In this document: piece after piece, positions 58,804 to 64,000 of the stretch
Position numbering within the stretch: the first letter of the stretch is position 1
How the letters are laid out: every line of letters begins with the position of its first letter
From: an uncultured Eubacterium sp.
GTDB taxonomy: Bacteria; Bacillota; Clostridia; Lachnospirales; Lachnospiraceae
DNA length: 64,000 nt
Assembly (NCBI RefSeq): GCF_937958975.1
Contig: NZ_CALGRE010000037.1
Coordinates: 1 to 64,000 of the forward strand
Direction of reading: 5' to 3'
Translations under genes and position numbers: made by a program
Notes under the pieces: model-generated
What the model saw: only the letters and a program-made list of their open reading frames with translations
Databases searched by the model: none
What the model was told of the DNA's origin: nothing

Positions 58804-58877
58804 AATATAAATCCTCCATAAAAAAATTAATAAATTTTAATAATTACATCAATTAAAAATTTGCTCATACATCTTAG

Positions 58878-58906
58878 ATAATATCATTATTCAAAATTTA
58901 CCGCAA
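58878..58906 (-). promoter_or_regulatory. possible second promoter of thl operon (extended -10)
   Basis: On the minus strand TTGCGG (58901-58906), a 17-nt spacer, then TGA-TATTAT (-10 at 58878-58883 with TG extension). It lies 75 bp before the thl start, downstream of the stronger promoter. Confidence 0.45.
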
Positions 58907-58972
58907 CAAACATTACTGATAAATATGTTAATATTTCGTAAATTTTCTGTATTTCAAATGATATTCGCAAGA

Positions 58973-58990
58973 TTGTTATAATTTTAACAA
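58973..58990. promoter_or_regulatory. Rex operator of the butyrate operon
   Basis: TTGTTATAATTTTAACAA matches the clostridial Rex consensus TTGTTAANNNNTTAACAA at 13 of 14 positions. It covers the -10 box of the promoter at 58981-59009, where a bound repressor would block RNA polymerase. Rex senses NADH/NAD and is known to control butyrate genes in clostridia. Confidence 0.75.
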
Positions 58991-59009
58991 ATTCTATATC
59001 CTTTGTCCA
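58981..59009 (-). promoter_or_regulatory. sigma-A promoter of thl-crt-hbd-bcd-etfBA
   Basis: On the minus strand -35 TGGACA (59004-59009), 17-nt spacer, -10 TAAAAT (58981-58986). The -10 lies in the Rex palindrome. The leader to thl would be about 170 nt. Confidence 0.72.
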
Positions 59010-59020
59010 GTCAAATAATA

Positions 59021-59053
59021 AAAAAATTGGCGATAAATCGCCAAATTTTTTTA
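59021..59053 (-). terminator. terminator of the MoxR-DUF58-transglutaminase operon
   Basis: On the minus strand GGCGAT and ATCGCC pair, extended by AAATT/AATTT, and lead into a T run. It is 29 bp past the stop at 59082 and just before the thl promoter, which it insulates. Confidence 0.88.
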
Positions 59054-59081
59054 TTCCTACAGTATTACTTTATTCTTTACA

Positions 59082-61334
59082 CTACATTGCTTTTATAAAT
59101 AAGAAAACAAATTTTTTTATTCCCTTCATTTCTGATAATATTGCTTTTCTAAACCTTCGATATAACTGATACATTTTTCTGTTTTCTTCAGTATTCAATC
59201 TTTGTCTGGAAAATGCCGCTTTTAATGCCTTATTGTACATCCACATCCAATCTTCCCCGGAAAGCTGCGGAAACATTTTTATCATCTCATCCACTGCCTC
59301 TCTGGCATATAGTTTCTTTATATCGCACCCCATAAATATGCATATCCTGCACACCTCATTATATGTGCTGCAAATACTATTTCTCCCTTTAATTTTCCTA
59401 ATCTTTCCAATTCGTCTGACTCTCTGAGGTATGACAAAAACAACAATGCCAGCGAATATACATACTATGATAAAGATAATACCTGTTACCACATTACTTG
59501 GCATATGGATTTTTGAGCTATCTCCTCCCGGTATTTTTTTCTCATTACTGCGCGTTGTCTCCTGCCTTATACTCCTCTGCTGTGTAGTTGTCTCCTGACT
59601 ATACCTGGTTGTTGTCTCCCGTTCCGGTTTCCGCGTTTGGGAAACATCATAAGCCCCACTATATGTCTTTGTATGTTCTCTGACCTGCCATCCTTTGTAA
59701 TCATCAAAAGTCTCACACCATGCATGAGCACCATAATCACCTATGACAGCCTGATATGTTCCATCGTCCCGTTCTATAAATTTACTCGGGTGAATTATAT
59801 AACCTTCAACATATCTTGACGGATAGCCACACATTCTATAAATGAGAGCAGCGGCGGAAGCAAAATGTACACAAAATCCTTTCTTTCTGTGAAACAAAAA
59901 ATCTTCCACAAAATCTGCTCCCTCTGTTGTAGCTCCCGGCTTATACATATACATCATCTCATCAAACCATTCATCAATGCTTCTTGCCAACACATCGATT
60001 GAAGAATGATTTATTTTTGCACATCTTTGCTCCAATTTATTTAATCCGATAGGTATTTCTGTATACTTTTCTCTCACAAACGTTTGGTAATCATACCAAC
60101 GTTCTGTAAACCCATCTAATGTTTTATCTATATTTTTTATGTCTTCACTGTCAAAATAGTCGTATTCATGAGTTTTCAAACCATTTCCTTCTGCACAGGT
60201 ATCCAGATAAACACTCTCATCATCAATATAAGAATTATAAGGAGAATATCCAAATTCACCTGAGGCGTTTAAAAGTTCTATCTTGATATGCTGTTTTTGC
60301 AATATCTTTTCTCTGTCCAGTCGGTTAAACATTTGGTTTACCAACTCCTTATACTCATCTTGAGTAGAACATAACCCACTAAAATCATAACTTCGTGATT
60401 GTGCCCATTTTTTTCCACCAACATACCGGCTTCCAATAAAGGCTCTTAAATATAATGTCTTTTTCGGCTTTGAGGACGTGATAATACTTAACTCTTTTTT
60501 TCCCGTTGTCTTAAATTCTATAGCATTCTCCAAATCACCTTTTCCGATTCCCGAATCGGCATAATTTGAATTACTTTCTATAAAACCCGAAAACCATTTT
60601 GCTACATCAAACTTCTGTATATCTGTCAGCTTCTGCTTCATCGTCTCATATTCTTTATTATTCTTTTTATAATCTTCCAGATAAGGCGACAGATTCAAAG
60701 CAACAATACATAAAAGAGCCAATATCACAAAAACTTTAAGAAGATTTACAATATCTCCCTTTTTGCCCTGTTGATGATAAACCACAAAATATAAAAAAGA
60801 TGATAATATCCATGCCAGTCCACTAATAGTAGAGGGCATATAACCAACTGTCGAATCCATAACAATCACACTAATTATCATTATGACAGCCATGTACCAA
60901 TACGCATTTTTTAAAAGAACAAAAGATATTACCAGCGCAAAAAACAATTGCATTAAAAACAGCATCATAATCGCGCCGGTCTCTATATCGTTTTCTGCCA
61001 TTTTCCTGTAACTTGTCTTATAATATGCATTCCACAAAACAATAAACTTATTTGCAAAAGGAGCAACACTCTCCCAATTTAAAACAAACAACACAATATA
61101 TATTGGAAAAATTATAAATGCAGTTATTTTCTTTTTTTGCACTATAAATATCATTCCATATCCCAGACCGGCAGCTAAAATAGATGATATCCATAAATTA
61201 CTTATAGCAATCTCAAATTGAAACACTGAAAAAAGAACAGCAAAAGAAGATAACAGCACTGCAAACACAGCTGCTATCTGTACAATAATAGAAATATTTT
61301 CTTTCTTCTGTTTAATAAATTCAATTCCTGCCAT
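59082..61334 (-). CDS. membrane transglutaminase-like protein (TgpA type)
   Basis: A 750-aa membrane protein. Residues 1-235 hold about seven helices. The extracytoplasmic part (240-620) includes a transglutaminase/protease core with the catalytic Cys in KGFCVHFASAAALIYRMCGY, followed by PSRYVEGYII, and His in YGAHAWCETFDDYKGWQVRE. A Thr/Arg-rich linker (ETTTRYSQETTTQQRS) leads to one more helix (about 640) and a cytoplasmic tail. ATG 61334 has GGAAAG just upstream; ATG 61346, next to the DUF58 stop, is the alternative. It belongs to the common MoxR-DUF58-transglutaminase set, whose role in envelope protein assembly is not well defined. Confidence 0.85.
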   Translation of the reverse strand: MAGIEFIKQKKENISIIVQIAAVFAVLLSSFAVLFSVFQFEIAISNLWISSILAAGLGYGMIFIVQKKKITAFIIFPIYIVLFVLNWESVAPFANKFIVLWNAYYKTSYRKMAENDIETGAIMMLFLMQLFFALVISFVLLKNAYWYMAVIMIISVIVMDSTVGYMPSTISGLAWILSSFLYFVVYHQQGKKGDIVNLLKVFVILALLCIVALNLSPYLEDYKKNNKEYETMKQKLTDIQKFDVAKWFSGFIESNSNYADSGIGKGDLENAIEFKTTGKKELSIITSSKPKKTLYLRAFIGSRYVGGKKWAQSRSYDFSGLCSTQDEYKELVNQMFNRLDREKILQKQHIKIELLNASGEFGYSPYNSYIDDESVYLDTCAEGNGLKTHEYDYFDSEDIKNIDKTLDGFTERWYDYQTFVREKYTEIPIGLNKLEQRCAKINHSSIDVLARSIDEWFDEMMYMYKPGATTEGADFVEDFLFHRKKGFCVHFASAAALIYRMCGYPSRYVEGYIIHPSKFIERDDGTYQAVIGDYGAHAWCETFDDYKGWQVREHTKTYSGAYDVSQTRKPERETTTRYSQETTTQQRSIRQETTRSNEKKIPGGDSSKIHMPSNVVTGIIFIIVCIFAGIVVFVIPQRVRRIGKIRKIKGRNSICSTYNEVCRICIFMGCDIKKLYAREAVDEMIKMFPQLSGEDWMWMYNKALKAAFSRQRLNTEENRKMYQLYRRFRKAILSEMKGIKKFVFLFIKAM

Positions 61335-61347
61335 TTTGCTTTCCATA

Positions 61348-62481
61348 TTATACAACAAGATATATTTCATTCCAGCAAATCTCATTGTCTTTTTTCTTTA
61401 TCTCAATATTGCTTCCATTAACTATAACCGTTCCATCCAGACTGACTTCTACGACGGAACTAAAATCACTCTTATGAAAAGTATCATTCCAATAAAAATC
61501 TGCTTTCTCTCTATCCGAATAAGTTTCAAGATATAAAAGCCTGTTTAAAAGTTCGTAAATATTTTCTTCATCACAAATTCTCTTTTTCACAATTCTCTGA
61601 TTCTTTTCTTCATACCATGCCACCATATGTACGCATCGCTCTTCGACCAAAGAAAGGGAAAGAGAAGCTGCTATTTCAATAGAAGTAATCGGAACATGAT
61701 TCTGTTTCCCAACACGTCTTTTCTCACGTCTATTTTTTTTAATCATTTGGCGATTGCACAAATCTATCCAAATTAATACAACACACCCCAATGGTTTTGC
61801 ATGTTCTTTCAACAATAATTCATCATTCTTTGCTGACAGTTTCCAGTGAATATCATGGATAGAATCCCCTTCTTTATATTCCCTTATCTGATATATTTCA
61901 GAAAGGTCATCTCCTTTTTCACTGTCGGAATACAGCTCTGAATCTGTCACAAATTCCCTTGTTGCTCTTGTAATTTCTGTCATAATCAAATGACATTCCG
62001 GTAATATTTCTACTTTTTTTGTCAGCTTTAGTTTTCTTTTTCTTTTAAAAATATATAACCAATCATAAACCAAAACATATTCACATTGAATATCTATATC
62101 ACCACAATTTTTAGATATAAACTCTGTACTGATTTTCTCACATTTTCCTGCCTGAATCACAGCATGCAATTTGCAGACATTTTCTTCCCCTGTAAAATAA
62201 TTGGTAACAATCACTCTCAATTGAAATGGAATATAAAACAATCTGGATTTGTTTCTCACCGTAATTTGTATTGGTACTTTTTTATTCTTTTCTGCTGTTG
62301 CTGCTCCCTGTTCCATAGAAAAATCTAATTTTCCTGCCATAAATTGAACCGCCACAAAGGCAATAACAAAATATATACACTCCATAATCAGCGCTAATCC
62401 AATTATCTTTTCCGGGAATAGAAAAAACAGACTCCATGTAATTCCAATTACAATTCCATAAATTAAAACTCTTTTAATCAT
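61348..62481 (-). CDS. DUF58 membrane protein
   Basis: A 377-aa protein. Two membrane helices at the N-terminus (residues 5-50) are followed by a beta domain and the DUF58 core YKEGDSIHDIHWKLSAKNDE (the IHWKxSA signature), then a VWA-like alpha/beta end (GCVVLIWIDLCNRQ). ATG lies one base after the MoxR stop with only a weak site, so translation is probably coupled. It is the usual partner of MoxR ATPases and transglutaminases. Confidence 0.9.
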   Translation of the reverse strand: MIKRVLIYGIVIGITWSLFFLFPEKIIGLALIMECIYFVIAFVAVQFMAGKLDFSMEQGAATAEKNKKVPIQITVRNKSRLFYIPFQLRVIVTNYFTGEENVCKLHAVIQAGKCEKISTEFISKNCGDIDIQCEYVLVYDWLYIFKRKRKLKLTKKVEILPECHLIMTEITRATREFVTDSELYSDSEKGDDLSEIYQIREYKEGDSIHDIHWKLSAKNDELLLKEHAKPLGCVVLIWIDLCNRQMIKKNRREKRRVGKQNHVPITSIEIAASLSLSLVEERCVHMVAWYEEKNQRIVKKRICDEENIYELLNRLLYLETYSDREKADFYWNDTFHKSDFSSVVEVSLDGTVIVNGSNIEIKKKDNEICWNEIYLVV

Positions 62482-62482
62482 A

Positions 62483-63433
62483 CTATCTCTGTCTTCTTAT
62501 CAGGGGTTCTTTCACCTGTCTTAATATCTCGTTAAGCACATCACGCTTTTGAACATGTCCTACTTTTGCTTTCGTACTCAATCTGACTCTATGTATAGCA
62601 ATACTCTCAAACACTGCCCTCACATCTTCCGGAATAACAAACTTTCTCCCTTCCATCCAAGCATTTGCTCTGCTCATAGATGCTAATGCGACCGTTCCTC
62701 TCGGACTCATTCCCGAAGCAAACATTTCATGATTTCTCGTCTTTTCAGACAATATTGCAATATACTCATACATTTCATTTTTCAGATAAATCTCACGTAC
62801 TTCCTGATGCATACAGATAATATCCTCAGCAGTGAGAATATTGTCAACCTGTTCTATCGGATTTCCTTGTTGACGTCTCTTTAATATCTCCACTTCCTCT
62901 TCCACAGTCGGATATCCCATGCTTACACAAATCATAAATCTATCCAGCTGAGATTCAGGCAGCAATTGCGTTCCTGCCGAACCCTCCGGATTTTCTGTGG
63001 CGATAACCACAAACGGATTTCCTATTTTTCTCGTGACACCATCCACAGTAATCTGACGTTCTTCCATAACCTCCAATAAGGCTGACTGCGTTTTCGGAGA
63101 AGTTCTGTTAATTTCATCCGCTAAAAACATATTACACATTAACGCTCCCGGTTTATATCGGAACTGTCCGGTTTCTTTTTGATAAATAGAAAAACCGGTC
63201 AAATCTGCCGGCATAACGTCCGGAGTAAACTGAACTCTGTTATGCATAATTCCCATTGCTTTTGAAAATGCATTTGCCATCGTCGTCTTTCCAACTCCAG
63301 GCATGTCCTCTATAAGAATATGTCCCTCTGCCACAATAGCAGCCATAATCTTTACAATAATATCAGATTTTCCTACCACTGCCTTTTCTACTTCACGGAT
63401 AACTGCGCTCGCACCATTGTATAATTCGCTCAT
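62483..63433 (-). CDS. MoxR-family AAA ATPase
   Basis: A 316-aa chaperone-like ATPase. Walker A is MPGVGKTTMANAF (about residues 43-55), Walker B is MFLADEINRTSPKTQSALLE (metal Asp and Glu, then sensor region), sensor 1 is FVVIATENPEGSAGTQLLPE and the arginine finger follows in SQLDRFMICVSMGYP. The C-terminal lid has ASGMSPRGTVALASMSRAN. ATG follows GGAGAAGGAG. It probably remodels or loads the DUF58/transglutaminase partners encoded next. Confidence 0.95.
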   Translation of the reverse strand: MSELYNGASAVIREVEKAVVGKSDIIVKIMAAIVAEGHILIEDMPGVGKTTMANAFSKAMGIMHNRVQFTPDVMPADLTGFSIYQKETGQFRYKPGALMCNMFLADEINRTSPKTQSALLEVMEERQITVDGVTRKIGNPFVVIATENPEGSAGTQLLPESQLDRFMICVSMGYPTVEEEVEILKRRQQGNPIEQVDNILTAEDIICMHQEVREIYLKNEMYEYIAILSEKTRNHEMFASGMSPRGTVALASMSRANAWMEGRKFVIPEDVRAVFESIAIHRVRLSTKAKVGHVQKRDVLNEILRQVKEPLIRRQR

Positions 63434-63456
63434 CTCCTTCTCCTAACACTTTCAAA

Positions 63457-64000
63457 TTAATAATTATAATGGTCTTTATTCATTGCCGGGTTACACAGTT
63501 CAACATAAAGTTCTGTATTCGTAAGCTGAACATATGGATTCACATAAAAGACTGCTAATATTCCGCATGTTAATGCCGAAAGAAAATGCCATCCTAAAAA
63601 AGATAAATCCAAGACAAATGTATCCCATTTATTTCCCATCATCATTTCTTTACTGATTCCAAAAGCTTCCTGCATGCTCATTTCCGGATTTTCTGCCAAT
63701 AAAAATGGTATCATTCTATACTCATAAGACTTGACAATTCCCGGCACAATAAATAACAGACTCCACAATGCAGTAAATAATTTTCTGCAAAACATAACTT
63801 TTACCACATTCAAATATCCCTTCCTGAACGCATAAACCAATTCTCCGGCTTTTGCCTCTTCTGTTCTATGTCTCAAAAACCATCTTCTGCATCCCACTTC
63901 AAAAGGTGCCAGCGCAAATGCCCTCAAAACAATCATTGTAATCATAATCATACAGAACAGACATAGGATTATCATTGCATTCACCACAGATACTCCTCCA
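63457..64000 (-). CDS. DUF975 membrane protein (partial, 5' end beyond window)
   Basis: The C-terminal 180 residues of a DUF975 protein. The frame is open to the right edge (GGVSVVNAMIILC), so the first part is missing. It shows the family blocks WSLLFIVPGIVKSYEYRMIP, LLAENPEMSMQEAFGISKEM and NKWDTFVLDLSFLGWHFLSA, with three to four membrane helices. It lies 23 bp before moxR in the same direction. Function unknown. Confidence 0.88.
   Translation of the reverse strand, partial: GGVSVVNAMIILCLFCMIMITMIVLRAFALAPFEVGCRRWFLRHRTEEAKAGELVYAFRKGYLNVVKVMFCRKLFTALWSLLFIVPGIVKSYEYRMIPFLLAENPEMSMQEAFGISKEMMMGNKWDTFVLDLSFLGWHFLSALTCGILAVFYVNPYVQLTNTELYVELCNPAMNKDHYNY

Noticed and set aside
58804..58972. 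Riboswitch in the 165-nt thl leader
   Set aside because: The leader is AT-rich with no conserved aptamer core; only a possible second promoter was found.
1..64000. CRISPR array
   Set aside because: No evenly spaced repeats of 25-40 bp were seen on either strand and no cas genes are present.
1..64000. tRNA or rRNA genes
   Set aside because: No GTTCRANYC-type T-loop with matching acceptor stem and no rRNA-like conserved blocks were noticed.

Overview
The window looks like a chromosomal segment of a low-GC, butyrate-producing Firmicute, most likely a Lachnospiraceae of the Coprococcus type. The reasons are a complete thl-crt-hbd-bcd-etfB-etfA operon, a nearby ptb-buk pair (the butyrate kinase route) and typical Lachnospiraceae small genes (DUF6472, HAAS/DUF1700-DUF4097). 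The genus is an inference; no rRNA marker is present.

Positions 1-11,000 are accessory and patchwork. The left edge cuts into an integrative conjugative element: a frameshifted Tn916/ICEBs1-type (MOBT) relaxase gene, and just upstream of it a hairpin closely resembling the ICEBs1 oriT plus an 87-nt branched palindromic structure. Next come an XRE regulator with an unknown Gly-rich/helical protein, a two-gene cassette (DUF6037-like plus an HNH-like protein), a DUF262-DUF1524 (GmrSD-like) gene, and a 64-codon remnant of a tyrosine integrase. Beyond lie a HEAT-like protein, a truncated CPBP protease gene behind an XRE-DUF4097 regulator, a TetR-flavodoxin pair with a 39-bp perfect operator palindrome, and a GNAT-kinase fusion.

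From about 11.4 to 31 kb there are mostly minus-strand housekeeping genes: dGTPase, a very large secreted subtilase, a DNA glycosylase, NUDIX, a fused membrane/spermidine-synthase-like protein, a C39-like peptidase (plus strand), HflX, MATE, PAP2, DUF6472, an aminotransferase, SmpB, RNase R, SecG, enolase and CapA. From 31 to 36 kb lies the glycolytic operon gap-pgk-tpiA-gpmI (5' to 3' on the minus strand), leading into capA and enolase. Its spacers are unusually rich in nested hairpins, with a strong terminator directly after gap.

From 36 to 52 kb there are a PHP phosphatase, a cysteine desulfurase, a SpoVB-like flippase, a heterodimeric ABC exporter, a PadR-DUF1700-DUF4097 envelope-stress type operon, ptb-buk-pspC (plus strand, with a good sigma-A promoter), an AzgA-type purine permease and a secreted CotH-kinase/discoidin protein.

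From 52.5 to 59 kb is the central butyrate operon (minus strand). Its promoter at 58981-59009 overlaps an 18-bp palindrome matching the clostridial Rex (NADH/NAD sensor) operator at 13 of 14 specified positions. A weaker Rex-like site lies upstream of gap and another strong one upstream of cotH. Together these suggest redox control linking glycolytic NADH production to butyrate formation. The window ends in a MoxR-DUF58-transglutaminase operon preceded by a DUF975 gene that runs off the right edge.

The most promising under-described items are the DUF6037/HNH cassette, the unknown 385-aa protein with its regulator, the oriT with its adjacent branched structure, and the hairpin-rich spacers of the two highly expressed operons.
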